Source of the DNA: Pontibacter sp. HSC-14F20
Lineage (GTDB): Bacteria; Bacteroidota; Bacteroidia; Cytophagales; Hymenobacteraceae
NCBI RefSeq assembly: GCF_019599265.1
Contig: NZ_JAHZTC010000001.1
Location: 1 to 64,000, forward strand
DNA: 64,000 nucleotides
Direction: 5' to 3'
Made by a program: the position numbers and the translations under genes. Under the pieces are notes generated by a model. It made no database searches, had not been told where the DNA came from, and was given only the letters and a program-made list of their open reading frames with translations. Position 1 is the stretch's first letter; every line of letters starts with the position of its first letter. This document shows, piece after piece, positions 44,572 to 53,806 of this stretch.

Positions 44572-45018
44572 TTAATTTACGTTAGAGGCAACTGCGTTTT
44601 TATTAGCATCCTGGTTTGTAGCCAGGTTCTGAGAACCCTGCTCGTTCAGGCTTGTTACAAACTCACGGTCAGCTTTCGAGTACATTTTGCGGTCACCGAA
44701 GTAGTCGTTGTACTGCACTGTGCTCAGAATATCCTCGAACTGCAGGTCACGAGCCGCCAGCACTTCCTTGCACTTCTCTGCAATCAACTGCTCGTTGCCC
44801 GCATGCTGCTGCTCAATTTCGGTGATCTGGGCAGCTACATCCAGGTTGATCTCTCTAACTTTATTTGACTGGTAGTTGTTCAGACGCAATTCACGGATCA
44901 TTTGCTCAGAAAGGTGGTTAGCACGCTTCTCAGCCACAACTGTTAAGTTGTTACCTGTAGCAAATGCGCCGAATACAGTTCCGAATACCATCAATGTCAT
45001 TACCAGTAGCTTTTTCAT
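44572..45018 (-). CDS. Exported helical protein, unknown
   Basis: 148 residues from ATG 45018 (MKKLLVMTLMVFGTVFGAFA signal peptide); an open frame continues upstream without a convincing start. The mature part is helical: LSEQMIRELRLNNYQSNK and AAQITEIEQQHAGNEQL suggest a hairpin, reminiscent of Spy/CpxP-like helical periplasmic proteins but without their motifs. The C-terminus is Asn/Gln-rich. Not recognised further. Confidence 0.6.
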   Translation of the reverse strand: MKKLLVMTLMVFGTVFGAFATGNNLTVVAEKRANHLSEQMIRELRLNNYQSNKVREINLDVAAQITEIEQQHAGNEQLIAEKCKEVLAARDLQFEDILSTVQYNDYFGDRKMYSKADREFVTSLNEQGSQNLATNQDANKNAVASNVN

Positions 45019-45176
45019 AATTTTAGTGTTTTTGGTGTTTTCAATGCTTTTAGATTCTATTCTGAGGCATCGTAGTTTTAAAACGTGGGTCACTTGTAAA
45101 TGATTCCGGCATCATAAATTTTTTTTGAATGCCCTCTCAGTGTCGAATACGGGTAATATTGTGCAGAAATAATGCC

Positions 45177-45213
45177 AAAAAAGGCCAAACAAGTTAATAT
45201 TTGGCCTTTTTTT
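45177..45213 (-). terminator. Terminator of dcd
   Basis: AAAAAGGCCAAA / TTTGGCCTTTTTTT around a 10-nt loop, 19 nt beyond the dcd stop on the minus strand. Confidence 0.85.
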
Positions 45214-45231
45214 AAAGTTTTATGTGATACA

Positions 45232-45768
45232 CTACCATTCGTTCCGCCACATCATCGACTCGACGGGTTTGGTTGTGCGATTGTTGTATTTAGCGTTTAC
45301 TTTACTGTTGTAGTAGTTCTCGATACCACCTTTCACTTCGAAATAAATCAGCTGGCCTATCGGCATACCATGGTATACGCGTACCTGCTGGGTTACCGAA
45401 ATTTCCAGTGTCCAGGTATTGCAGAAACCTACATCGCCTTTCCCAGCGGTTGCATGGATATCGATACCCAAACGACCTACGCTAGACTTGCCTTCCAGGA
45501 ATGGAACGTGCGCGTGTGTTTCGGTATACTCCAGCGTTACACCCAGGTATAGCGTATTGGGCTGCAGCACAAATCCCTCCTCCGGAATCTCAAACACATC
45601 GATCTGGTTATGGTGGCGGGCGTCCAGCACTTCGTCGCGGTAAGTGGCCAGGTAGCGGCCCAGGTGTACGTCGTAGGAATTGGTGCCAAGGCCAGAGCGT
45701 TTGAATGGCTCAATCAGAATAGTGCCTTTCTCGATCTCTGCTAAAATCTGCTTATCTGTAAGAATCAT
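45232..45768 (-). CDS. dcd: dCTP deaminase
   Basis: 178 residues. MILTDKQILAEIEKG and GLGTNSYDVHLG open it, LEGKSSVGRLGIDIHATAG is the catalytic/nucleotide loop, and VYHGMPIGQLIYFE near the end is typical. Converts dCTP to dUTP, a step to dTMP. Followed by a terminator; upstream lies a word repeat and the insertion sequence. Confidence 0.92.
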   Translation of the reverse strand: MILTDKQILAEIEKGTILIEPFKRSGLGTNSYDVHLGRYLATYRDEVLDARHHNQIDVFEIPEEGFVLQPNTLYLGVTLEYTETHAHVPFLEGKSSVGRLGIDIHATAGKGDVGFCNTWTLEISVTQQVRVYHGMPIGQLIYFEVKGGIENYYNSKVNAKYNNRTTKPVESMMWRNEW

Positions 45769-45800
45769 GGGGGTGCAAAGTTATGACCGTAAAAGTAAGC

Positions 45801-45855
45801 AAAATGGTTGATTGTTGAATTGCTGAGTTGTTAAATTGTTGAATTGCTAAATGGT
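45801..45855. repeat. Iterated GTTGAATTGCT words upstream of dcd
   Basis: TTGATTGTTGAATTGCTGAG, GTTGTTAAATTGTTGAATTG and similar words repeat directly, 32-90 nt before the dcd start. It belongs to the same class of AT-rich word repeats seen at four other gene borders. Confidence 0.55.
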
Positions 45856-45941
45856 CAGGCAGGATGACGACCAAGTTGCTATCAAAAGCTTCTCCTTTTT
45901 CAGTAATATCAGGCTATACCTGACTTGAATAGAAACATGAA

Positions 45942-47297
45942 TCATCCCGGAGTTTGAATCAGGGATAAGTAGAGCAGATTCCATAAGTTGGCCAGTGCCA
46001 GGCGGATGCGGTAAAGCGGTGTGGGAGTTTTCCTGCACCGCTTTCCTGTTCTATGGCAGCCCTGCCGGAGCAGGTTGGAGACCGCCTGGCGCAGCTCCTT
46101 TTCCAGCAGCGAGAGCAGGAAGGCATACACCAGCGTGACGATCTGCAGCAGCTTCATTCTATTGTCCCAGAACCAGAGGCGGCAGCTCTCCATGCCCATC
46201 TCTGCCTTGTTGAAGCGGAAGGCCTGCTCGACCTGCCAGCGGCGGGCGTAGGCAAAGACCAACCGCCAGGCGTCCCGGTCCGTGTGCACCTCTTCATTGG
46301 TGAGCAAATACCAGGGCGGGCGGCCCTTTCGGCCCGGCCGGCAGATGATCAAAGTGAGCGGGCAGTCGGGGTAGTCGGGGTGCAGGCAGCGCTGCCAGAG
46401 GAGGCTGCGGCGGTAGGTGAGCTGGCGCACCATGTCGCGCACTACCTTGGAGGAGGTGGCTTTTTTGCCCACCGAAAAGCGGTAGCCATTTTTCAGCAGT
46501 CCCTTCACGTCCAGAAGCTTGTAGCGGGAAGGCCAGCGTAAAAGAAAGCGGTCTCCTCGGGCCAAGAGCAGCCCCAGCCACCTAGAGGAGGCGTAGCCGC
46601 GGTCAAAGACGTGCAGCACGGCCCTGCCGAAGGCCTGGCGGGCCCACAACAGCAGCCAGAGCCTGACTTGCTCCAGGGAAGTGGCGTTTATCCCCCGGCT
46701 GGTCCACCACGTGAAGCGGGCCAGGCGGGGCTGAGCCCACAGGCCGCAGCACAAAAGCCCCACCCAGCGGAAACCCGGCACATGCACCGGCTGACGGGTA
46801 GGGGGATCATAATAACCGGGCTTTACGCGCAGCTGCCGCCTGGCCTTCATGCTGCGCACAGCACACAGGCCCTGGCTTTTGATGCTTTCGGTTTTCTCCT
46901 GCACGCTCTCGTCCCAGAGCAAGAGGGGCAGCTCCCGCTCCTGCTCCAGGAGCCTATCCACATACGTTTGGGCTTCACCCGTCAGGTAATCGGTGATGGC
47001 TTCGGCCGACCATTTTTTGCTCCTCAACAGGTTGGAGAGGCGCTTGGTGCCAGCCGGCGCCTTGTGGGGGGAGAGCAGCACCCCGCCCAGCTCGCTCAAA
47101 AGCAGGCCCGAGGAGCGGCTGCGGTGGCGCACCAGTGCCTGGCACAGGGCCTGGAAGGTCAAAACAAGGCGGTGGTCCAGCAGCCGGTCGAGCTGCACCA
47201 GGAAGGGAGCGAGGAAATCCTCCAGGCGGTGGGAGAAAAAACGGGCCTGGGAGAGAACCTCAGCCTGGAAAGATGCGTTTTTAGAAGTAGTAAACAT
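45942..47297 (-). CDS. IS4-superfamily DDE transposase
   Basis: 451 residues. DDE residues: LLLWDESVQEK (first Asp, about 129), HVFDRGYASS (second) and the Glu in the YREK block YARRWQVEQAFRFNK, with exactly Y-2-R-3-E-6-K spacing, the hallmark of IS4. The C-terminus overlaps the left terminal repeat. Preceded by AGGAGG at a 5-nt spacing, rare in this genome, within a hairpin that may hide it. Confidence 0.93.
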   Translation of the reverse strand: MFTTSKNASFQAEVLSQARFFSHRLEDFLAPFLVQLDRLLDHRLVLTFQALCQALVRHRSRSSGLLLSELGGVLLSPHKAPAGTKRLSNLLRSKKWSAEAITDYLTGEAQTYVDRLLEQERELPLLLWDESVQEKTESIKSQGLCAVRSMKARRQLRVKPGYYDPPTRQPVHVPGFRWVGLLCCGLWAQPRLARFTWWTSRGINATSLEQVRLWLLLWARQAFGRAVLHVFDRGYASSRWLGLLLARGDRFLLRWPSRYKLLDVKGLLKNGYRFSVGKKATSSKVVRDMVRQLTYRRSLLWQRCLHPDYPDCPLTLIICRPGRKGRPPWYLLTNEEVHTDRDAWRLVFAYARRWQVEQAFRFNKAEMGMESCRLWFWDNRMKLLQIVTLVYAFLLSLLEKELRQAVSNLLRQGCHRTGKRCRKTPTPLYRIRLALANLWNLLYLSLIQTPG

Positions 47298-47347
47298 AAA
47301 AACCTCCTGTTTTTAAATGGTCATACAACCACAAAACAGGAGGTTTT
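47298..47347 (-). promoter_or_regulatory. Hairpin covering the transposase ribosome-binding site
   Basis: AAAACCTCCTGTTTT at 47299-47313 and its exact 15-nt complement at 47333-47347. In the mRNA the AGGAGG next to the ATG pairs with CCTCCT of the upstream arm. A message read in from outside the element would fold and block translation, one started in the loop would not. Confidence 0.75.
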
Positions 47348-47415
47348 CCTTTTTCATCCCATTCCTAAACTCCGGGATGATTCATGTCTTCTTTTGTCTT
47401 ATTATAAGGTATAGC

Positions 47416-48714
47416 TTATTGCTGTAAAGCTTCCTGTAGTGCCTCGCGGTTTACTTTGATATATTCTTCTACCAATTCGTCTGTTATCGCTGTAGACACA
47501 AAGAGTGACTCGTACTGTGAAGGTGCCAGGTATACGCCGTGCTGCAGCATGCCGTTGAAGTAACGACCAAACATGGCTGTATCGGAGGTTTTGGCGCTTT
47601 CGAAATCTGTAACAGGCTGCTCTGTAAAGAAAATACTGAACATAGAGCCCACGTGGTTGATCGCGAAATTCTTGCCAAGTTCCTGCATGTTCTGCTTCAT
47701 GCCGTTTACCATTTTATTTGTAGTCTGCTCCAGGTTCGTGTATACCTCCGGATGAGCCTGCAGGTACTGCAGCATGGCCATACCTGCTGACATCGCAATA
47801 GGGTTACCCGAGAGCGTACCTGCCTGGTATACGGGGCCGGCAGGTGCTACAAAGTTCATGATCTCTTTCTTGCCGCCATAAGCGCCCACTGGCATACCGC
47901 CCCCGATGATCTTACCGAGTGTGGTCATATCCGGCGTAACACCAAACAGCTGCTGCGCGCCACCCGGTGCCAGACGGAAACCTGTCATTACTTCGTCAAA
48001 TATCAGCACGATGCCTTCTTTGGTACAGAGGTCACGCAGACCTTGCAGGAAACCCGGCGCTGGCAGCACCAGGCCCATGTTACCGGCTACCGGCTCCAGG
48101 ATGATGGCCGCTACCTGATCTTTGTTGGCTTCCACTAAGGCCTTAACTGCCTCCAGATCGTTGAAGGGAGCGGTAAGCGTATCGGCGGCAACGCCCTGCG
48201 TTACACCCGGGCTGTCCGGAACGCCAAGGGTAATGGCGCCGCTACCGGCAGCGATCAGGAAAGAATCGCCGTGGCCGTGGTAGCAGCCCTCGAACTTGAT
48301 CATTTTGTTGCGACCGGTATAGCCTCTGGCCACACGCACCGCCGACATAGTAGCCTCTGTACCAGAGTTTACCATGCGCACCTTCTCAATCGACGGTACC
48401 ATGTCCACGATCAACTCCGCAATCTCGATTTCTTTGCGTGTAGGGGCCCCAAAAGAAAGCGATTGAGGTATAGCCTGCTGCACCGCTTCCTGTACTATCT
48501 CAGCGGCATGACCCAGGATCATCGGTCCCCAGGAGTTGATAAATTCCATGTAACGGTTGCCGTCCTCGTCGTACATGTAAGGCCCTTTGGCCGAAACCAT
48601 AAAACGCGGATTGCCACCTACGGCCCTGAAGGCACGAACAGGAGAGTTTACCCCGCCCGGTATGGAGTGCTGTGCCCGCTGGAAAAGTTCTTCGCTGATT
48701 AGTGCTATTTTCAT
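47416..48714 (-). CDS. hemL: Glutamate-1-semialdehyde 2,1-aminomutase
   Basis: 432 residues from ATG 48714 (MKIALISEELFQRAQ); the upstream extension is not family sequence. SIPGGVNSPVRAFRAVGG, MVNSGTEATMSAVRVARG, LIFDEVMTGFRLAPGGAQQL and TTLGKIIGGGMPVGAYGG (PLP lysine) are diagnostic. Makes 5-aminolevulinate for heme. Single gene; the IS lies 30 nt beyond its stop. Confidence 0.95.
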   Translation of the reverse strand: MKIALISEELFQRAQHSIPGGVNSPVRAFRAVGGNPRFMVSAKGPYMYDEDGNRYMEFINSWGPMILGHAAEIVQEAVQQAIPQSLSFGAPTRKEIEIAELIVDMVPSIEKVRMVNSGTEATMSAVRVARGYTGRNKMIKFEGCYHGHGDSFLIAAGSGAITLGVPDSPGVTQGVAADTLTAPFNDLEAVKALVEANKDQVAAIILEPVAGNMGLVLPAPGFLQGLRDLCTKEGIVLIFDEVMTGFRLAPGGAQQLFGVTPDMTTLGKIIGGGMPVGAYGGKKEIMNFVAPAGPVYQAGTLSGNPIAMSAGMAMLQYLQAHPEVYTNLEQTTNKMVNGMKQNMQELGKNFAINHVGSMFSIFFTEQPVTDFESAKTSDTAMFGRYFNGMLQHGVYLAPSQYESLFVSTAITDELVEEYIKVNREALQEALQQ

Positions 48715-48789
48715 AATGCTGAGTTCTTTGATAGTTAAAAGCAATAGTGTGATCAGGCGGCTATACCTTGAATTGTGCTGCCGAGATAC

Positions 48790-50493
48790 TTAAAAAACCG
48801 GATTTACGACAGTCAGTTGCAGGTTCTCCAGCTTGGTGATCGGGATGTATTGGTTATCGCGGCGCACTTCGTTGAGAGCTGCACGATTGGTATACCCTAT
48901 ACCCTGATAGAAAATACCCGGTTTGATTCCTTCTGACCCTAAAGCCAGGTTGAAGCGAGTACCGTATTTTTGAAGTAATGTTCCGAAGTAATACATCATC
49001 TCAAAGCCAGCGTAAGCATACGGAGAGGGCGGCATGTTATACCTGGCAGCGTACCTTTTGCGAAAGTTACGCACCGCCGGACTCATCTGGTCAATGTATT
49101 TCGGGTTCACAAAATAGATTTCCAGGTCATCCAACTGGCGCAGTGTCAATTGCCCAATACCCAGCCAGTTTTCAAAAGTAACCAGCGGGAGGGTGGCAGC
49201 TCTTGACTGTAGGGTGCTAATCGTATTGGCAGCGGCTGTCATCTGATCGGAGAAGACAGCCAGATGGCCTATACCTTCCAATTGCAAGTCTTTAAAAACA
49301 GCGGCGGTGGCAGCGCTCTGGGCTGAACTTATTTTTTTATAGGTTACTATTTTCCCTCCCAGCTTCAGGAATTGCTCACGGTAGTGCTGGCTAAAAGCGA
49401 TGTCATCTTTGTTGTCTTCGTGCAGGATAACGGCTGTTTTAGGCTCAAATGTATTGTAAGCGTAGGTGGCAGCCTGTTGCGCCTGCGTTGCTACAGAAGA
49501 CTCAAACAAGAAAATGTTCGGATTCTCACCAGCTACTTCGAGATCCTGCGAAAGCGGATTGACCACGTTCACATTGTTCTGTGATGCAAAACGGGCAGTA
49601 ATTTTGGCGGATGATCTGTAGACAGGACCAATAACCAGATCCATACCCTTCAGCTCTGAAGTTTCCAGAAGGCGCTTTACGGCAGTTGTGTCTGTACCTG
49701 CATCGTAGGCATAGAGGTTAATGTTAATACCCTGGCGCTTGAGCGAATCCTGGGCCATCTTCATACCGGCATAGAGGTCGGTGGCAAACTGGTTTTTGCG
49801 TGCTGCCTGTCCCAGGTCCTGGTCCAGTTGAAATGGCATCAGGGCAGCTACATTATATACCTGCTTGCGCATAGCATTGGCACTCAGGTAGCGGTTACGG
49901 TCCAGACGGTGCTTCGATACAATGCTTTCCAAATTGGATTTGTCTTCAGGACGGTACCAGCCCGCTATCAGCTTGTCAGCATAAGACTGGGCTACAGCAT
50001 TGTCGTCTGGGTAGCGCTGCAGCAACTGCTCAAAAGCGCCGCGGTCGGTGATCCGCATCAGGTAGTGGCGCTTCAGCTTTTCGGCATCGGCTTGCAGCTT
50101 TGCAGATCGTATACTGTTCAACTCGGCCAGCGCCTGTTCGTATTCACTTTGCTCAAAAAGTACATTGCCGAGGAGGTAACTCGCTTCGGGCTGGTTGGGC
50201 CAGTTTGGATGCTGACCCTGAAGCTGCTGCAACATACGACGGGCTTCCGGCAGTTTATTTGCCTTGAGCGCCGCTAAGGCATAGAGGTAAGCAGCTTCGG
50301 GAGCGTATTGATTCTTAGGTCCGGCCTGCGTGACAGGCAAAAGCTCGGCCATGGCCTTGTCGTAACGCTCCTGATCTATCAGTACCTTGCCATTGCTATA
50401 GGTTGTGCTATAATCCTGCTGAGCCTGTGCCGGCAGCACAAGCACAGCCAAAAGCAGCACACCCGCTGCATGCTTCAATAAGCTTCCTTTCAT
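48790..50493 (-). CDS. LpoA-like protein: TPR-type helices plus periplasmic binding domain
   Basis: 567 residues. Signal peptide ending PAQAQ. Residues about 27-190 are helix pairs of TPR/BamD-type (YDKAMAELLPVTQAGPKNQY, YLLGNVLFEQSEYEQALAEL). The second half (about 215-555) is a type I periplasmic binding fold (VYNVAALMPFQLDQDL; VIGPVYRSSAKITA). This order is that of E. coli LpoA, an outer-membrane activator of the synthase PBP1a. No lipobox is present, so anchoring differs. An amino-acid-binding role is the alternative. Preceded by a hairpin repeat. Confidence 0.75.
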   Translation of the reverse strand: MKGSLLKHAAGVLLLAVLVLPAQAQQDYSTTYSNGKVLIDQERYDKAMAELLPVTQAGPKNQYAPEAAYLYALAALKANKLPEARRMLQQLQGQHPNWPNQPEASYLLGNVLFEQSEYEQALAELNSIRSAKLQADAEKLKRHYLMRITDRGAFEQLLQRYPDDNAVAQSYADKLIAGWYRPEDKSNLESIVSKHRLDRNRYLSANAMRKQVYNVAALMPFQLDQDLGQAARKNQFATDLYAGMKMAQDSLKRQGININLYAYDAGTDTTAVKRLLETSELKGMDLVIGPVYRSSAKITARFASQNNVNVVNPLSQDLEVAGENPNIFLFESSVATQAQQAATYAYNTFEPKTAVILHEDNKDDIAFSQHYREQFLKLGGKIVTYKKISSAQSAATAAVFKDLQLEGIGHLAVFSDQMTAAANTISTLQSRAATLPLVTFENWLGIGQLTLRQLDDLEIYFVNPKYIDQMSPAVRNFRKRYAARYNMPPSPYAYAGFEMMYYFGTLLQKYGTRFNLALGSEGIKPGIFYQGIGYTNRAALNEVRRDNQYIPITKLENLQLTVVNPVF

Positions 50494-50516
50494 GTTCTAT
50501 TCAGTTTTGAATGAGC

Positions 50517-50570
50517 GAATGAGTGATTGAGTGAATAATACTGAAAAACCATTCACTCAATCACTCATTC
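50517..50570. repeat. Exact 20-bp inverted repeat of GAATGAGT words
   Basis: GAATGAGTGATTGAGTGAAT at 50517-50536 and its exact complement at 50551-50570, 14-nt loop. It lies between guaA and the LpoA-like gene, both leftward, with no T-run, so it could cut the transcript or protect mRNA ends. Confidence 0.85.
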
Positions 50571-50589
50571 AAAATTCACTCATTAATTA

Positions 50590-52125
50590 CTATTCCCACT
50601 CAATGGTTGCCGGTGGTTTTGAGCTGATGTCGTATACCACGCGATTCACACCTTTTACTTTATTGATGATCTCGTTAGAAACATCAGCCAGGAACTCATA
50701 CGGCAAACGGCTCCAGTCTGCTGTCATCCCGTCTATAGAGGTTACAGCACGAAGCGCTACTACATTCTCGTACGTACGTTCGTCGCCCATAACACCTACT
50801 GATTGCACCGGTGTCAGGATAGCACCTGCCTGCCATACCTCGTCATACAAGCCTGACTTTTTCAGGTTGCTGATGAAGATGTGATCTACCTGCTGCAACA
50901 CGTTTACTTTTTCTGGCGTGATATCGCCCAAGATACGGATTGCAAGGCCCGGACCAGGGAAAGGATGGCGGCCCAGAATGTTGTCGTCGATTTTCAGTGT
51001 TTTACCTACCAGTCGTACCTCGTCTTTAAAGAGCGCCTTGAGTGGCTCCACCACTTTCAGTTTCATGAAATCAGGCAGACCGCCTACGTTGTGGTGCGAC
51101 TTGATGGTAGCCGAAGGACCTTTTACGCTCATGGATTCGATTACGTCCGGGTAGATCGTACCCTGTGCCAGCCACTTCACGTCCTCAATCTTGTGCGCTT
51201 CATCATCGAATACCTCAATGAACACGCGGCCAATGGCTTTGCGCTTGCCTTCCGGATCAGAGATGCCGGCCAGTGCCGTGTAAAATCTTTCCTTAGCATC
51301 CACGCCTTTCACATTCAGGCCCATGTGCTTGTAAGAGTCAAGTACCGACTCAAATTCGTCTTTACGCAACAAGCCGTTATCTACAAAAATGCAGTACAGA
51401 TTCTTACCGATCGCCTCGTGAATCAGCATAGCGGCCACACTCGAATCCACACCGCCGGAAAGCCCGAGTACTACTTTGTCATCGCCCAGTTGCTGCTTTA
51501 GATCTGCAACGGTTGCTTCCACAAACTGCTCAGACGTCCAGTCCTGCTGGCAATCGCAGATGTGTACTACGAAGTTGCGAAGCAGGGTTTTGCCTTCGTC
51601 GGAGTGTGTTACTTCCGGATGAAACTGAATACCGTAGGTTTCCTGGTCACGCAGTTTATAAGCAGCTACGCGCACAGTTTCAGTACTGGCTATTACTTCA
51701 AAATTGTCTGGAATTTCTTTGATGGTATCACCATGCGACATCCACACAACCGAACCCGGTGTGAGTTCTTTCATCAGGCGATTGGCTGTGTGAAGCTCAG
51801 TTAGTCTGGCACGGCCATACTCGCGGATGGTGGATGGGGTTACTTCGCCCTGGTTCTCGTAAGCGATCAGCTGTGCGCCGTAGCACACGCCCAGCAATGG
51901 GAGCTTGCCCATAAACTGGCTCAAATCGATGGTAGGGTGTTCGTGGTCGCGCACCGAGCAGGGGCTACCCGATAGAATAACGCCTTTGACATCTTCCGTT
52001 AGTTCCGGAACATTATTGTAAGGATAAATCTCACAATACACATTTAGCTCGCGCACCCGTCTTGCGATCAACTGGGTGTACTGGGAGCCGAAGTCGAGAA
52101 TCAGTATTTTTTCTGGCATGCGCAA
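50590..52125 (-). CDS. guaA: GMP synthase (glutamine-hydrolysing)
   Basis: 511 residues. N-terminal glutamine amidotransferase: Cys in [10 protein letters not shown], His and Glu in [14 protein letters not shown] pyrophosphatase PP-loop [15 protein letters not shown]-terminal dimerisation part ends [13 protein letters not shown]. Converts XMP to GMP. No copy of the octamer occurs in the gene. Confidence 0.96.
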   Translation of the reverse strand: MRMPEKILILDFGSQYTQLIARRVRELNVYCEIYPYNNVPELTEDVKGVILSGSPCSVRDHEHPTIDLSQFMGKLPLLGVCYGAQLIAYENQGEVTPSTIREYGRARLTELHTANRLMKELTPGSVVWMSHGDTIKEIPDNFEVIASTETVRVAAYKLRDQETYGIQFHPEVTHSDEGKTLLRNFVVHICDCQQDWTSEQFVEATVADLKQQLGDDKVVLGLSGGVDSSVAAMLIHEAIGKNLYCIFVDNGLLRKDEFESVLDSYKHMGLNVKGVDAKERFYTALAGISDPEGKRKAIGRVFIEVFDDEAHKIEDVKWLAQGTIYPDVIESMSVKGPSATIKSHHNVGGLPDFMKLKVVEPLKALFKDEVRLVGKTLKIDDNILGRHPFPGPGLAIRILGDITPEKVNVLQQVDHIFISNLKKSGLYDEVWQAGAILTPVQSVGVMGDERTYENVVALRAVTSIDGMTADWSRLPYEFLADVSNEIINKVKGVNRVVYDISSKPPATIEWE

Positions 52126-52289
52126 AGGTAAGGTGTATTAGGCTTTTTTGCCAAAAATAGGGGAGATATGTTTTGAGAGGTGTAGTAATGGGGTGGGGCA
52201 GGCTGGTACAGGTATAGCGTGTTAGTGCTTTTTAGTATACGGCAAGTCTAGCGGAAGCAGGAATTTGGTTAAGTATGATGCCATTTTAT
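52126..52289. other. Upstream region of guaA
   Basis: Should hold the guaA promoter on the minus strand; no box stands out. One AGGTATAG is present. I see no purine riboswitch-like core. Confidence 0.35.
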
Positions 52290-52626
52290 AGCTGGCGTAG
52301 CGGTGGCATATTTGGTGTAGCAACTAGTTTTGTTCTATAGCTTCGCCTGTGCGGCGGGCACTCACTTTTTCTCTTGACACAAAAATCGAGAGCCCCTACC
52401 CCCACTCGCTGAACGCTCTTGACAGGGTGACCCCTTCACCCCCAACAGTGGAGTGCCCAAAAGTGCACCTGGCTTAGGTGATCTGTTTCATAGTTCAAGG
52501 GGCAAGTTACCTTTGCTATACCTGCCAGTGGCGTGTGACAGTTACTGCAGCGCTTCTTATACCTATATAGTAGCGGCTAAGATTCCTCCTTTGAAGGGGG
52601 CAGGGGGATGTTAATCATGCACGGGA
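52290..52626 (-). repeat. Long dispersed repeat, copy B (inverted relative to 22428-22828)
   Basis: Reverse complement of copy A. Closest over 52386-52626 (differences at only about one base in twenty by eye), with weaker similarity to 52290. It lacks the hairpin segment of A. It lies upstream of guaA on one side and 190 nt before the SRP RNA promoter on the other. Confidence 0.85.
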
Positions 52627-52818
52627 ATCCTGAATACCCTAAGTCAGACAAGCTATACCTGTGTATCCAGCATTAATACGCGCAGTTGTGAAAGATTCAG
52701 CGAGATATTCACATTCCCCTCCGCAAGTATAGCAATCATCCTTTTAAAATTAAACTGACTGAGTAGTAGCACGATCGGCTTCCTCCGGTAATCCTGATAG
52801 ATGATTCTCAAGAATAAA

Positions 52819-52849
52819 TTTGCACTTCAAGATAATCTTCGTACTTTTG
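52819..52849 (+). promoter_or_regulatory. SRP RNA promoter
   Basis: TTTG at 52819-52822, exactly 19 nt, then TACTTTTG at 52842-52849; an exact fit to the Bacteroidota consensus a few bases before the RNA. Confidence 0.85.
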
Positions 52850-52853
52850 TAAC

Positions 52854-52944
52854 GGCAAATCGGCACGGCCAGCTCCCGTCGAACTCCCCCAGGGCCGGAA
52901 GGCAGCAAGGGTAGATGGTTGAAGCGGCGCGATGTTGGTTTGCC
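52854..52944 (+). ncRNA. ffs: Signal recognition particle RNA (small, 4.5S type)
   Basis: GGCAAATCGGC pairs with the 3' end GTTGGTTTGCC. The core contains GGCCGGAAGGCAGCAAGGG, the conserved Ffh-binding helix 8 with GGAA tetraloop. It directs membrane proteins to the Sec translocon. A poly-T tract and a terminator follow. Confidence 0.95.
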
Positions 52945-52969
52945 ACTTTTTTTTTGCCCATACTTTTCT

Positions 52970-52998
52970 GACCGGCTCTCTGCCGGTCTTTTTGTTTT
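52970..52998 (+). terminator. Terminator downstream of ffs
   Basis: ACCGGC / GCCGGT with a 5-nt loop and T-run. Confidence 0.75.
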
Positions 52999-53094
52999 AA
53001 GCCCTATTACTTCTGCTATACCCTGCCATACAGTAGGTTAACCTGCTTTAAGGGGCATATACCCTAATTGTCCTGCATCTTTTATACAATGTCT

Positions 53095-53124
53095 TTTGAC
53101 TTAGGGCATATTGCGTTAGATTTG
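53095..53124 (+). promoter_or_regulatory. Promoter of the aldolase gene
   Basis: TTTG at 53095-53098, 18 nt, TAGATTTG at 53117-53124, close to consensus, 26 nt before the start codon. Confidence 0.65.
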
Positions 53125-53149
53125 TAGGAAAATCTACATCCTCAGCATT

Positions 53150-53806
53150 ATGAAATTCTTTGTTGATACTGCAAACCTGCAGGAAATTCAGGAAGCGCAC
53201 GACCTCGGTGTGCTCGACGGTGTTACCACCAACCCATCGCTGATGGCCAAAGAAGGCATCTTCGGACACGATAATGTGATGGCACACTACAAGCAGATTT
53301 GCGAAATCGTGGATGGCGACATCAGCGCTGAAGTGATCGCAACGGACTTCGACGGCATGGTACGCGAAGGGGAAATCCTGGCCGAACTGCACCCAAACAT
53401 CGTAGTGAAAGTGCCGATGACGCGTGAAGGCGTAAAGGCGATCCGTCACTTCAGCGAGCGCGGTATCAAAACCAACTGTACACTGGTATTCTCTGCTGGT
53501 CAGGCTATTCTGGCTGCTAAGGCAGGTGCTACTTATGTGTCTCCGTTCGTTGGTCGTCTGGACGATGTGTCAACAGATGGTTTGCAGCTGATCGAGCAGA
53601 TTGTGCACATTTACGGCAACTACGGCTACCAGACGCAAGTACTGGCAGCTTCTGTTCGTCACGTAATGCACCTGGTGCAGTGCGCTGAGTTGGGTGCCGA
53701 TGTGGTAACCTGCCCGCTTTCTGTGATCACGGGTCTGCTGAACCACCCGCTGACTGATATTGGTTTGCAGAAATTCCTGGCCGACCACGCCAAGGGCAAT
53801 AAATAA
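53150..53806 (+). CDS. fsa: Fructose-6-phosphate aldolase (transaldolase-like)
   Basis: 218 residues, the short TalC/FSA form. [31 protein letters not shown], the Schiff-base Lys in NIVVKVPMT, and [12 protein letters not shown] are the family marks. Cleaves fructose 6-phosphate or acts as a transaldolase in the pentose phosphate route; the two cannot be told apart here. A word repeat begins at its stop codon. Confidence 0.92.
   Translation: MKFFVDTANLQEIQEAHDLGVLDGVTTNPSLMAKEGIFGHDNVMAHYKQICEIVDGDISAEVIATDFDGMVREGEILAELHPNIVVKVPMTREGVKAIRHFSERGIKTNCTLVFSAGQAILAAKAGATYVSPFVGRLDDVSTDGLQLIEQIVHIYGNYGYQTQVLAASVRHVMHLVQCAELGADVVTCPLSVITGLLNHPLTDIGLQKFLADHAKGNK

Larger units (their letters stand above)
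45936..47386 (-). mobile_element. IS4-superfamily insertion sequence
   Basis: Bounded by exact 20-bp inverted repeats: CATGAATCATCCCGGAGTTT at 45936-45955 and its complement at 47367-47386. About 1.45 kb, one transposase gene. Base composition is GC-richer than the neighbours, a sign of transfer. No clear target-site duplication can be read (AGAAA against TCTTC). It sits between hemL and dcd and appears not to break a gene. Confidence 0.92.

Noticed and set aside
46611..47414. Long plus-strand ORF of 267 codons across the IS
   Set aside because: It is the antisense shadow of the GC-rich transposase; it has no family motifs and runs over the terminal repeat.
52126..52289. Purine riboswitch before guaA
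   Set aside because: No conserved core or paired arms of that class could be found on the minus strand.
53048..53449. Minus-strand ORF over the aldolase start
   Set aside because: Shadow of the real gene; composition and lack of motifs argue against it.
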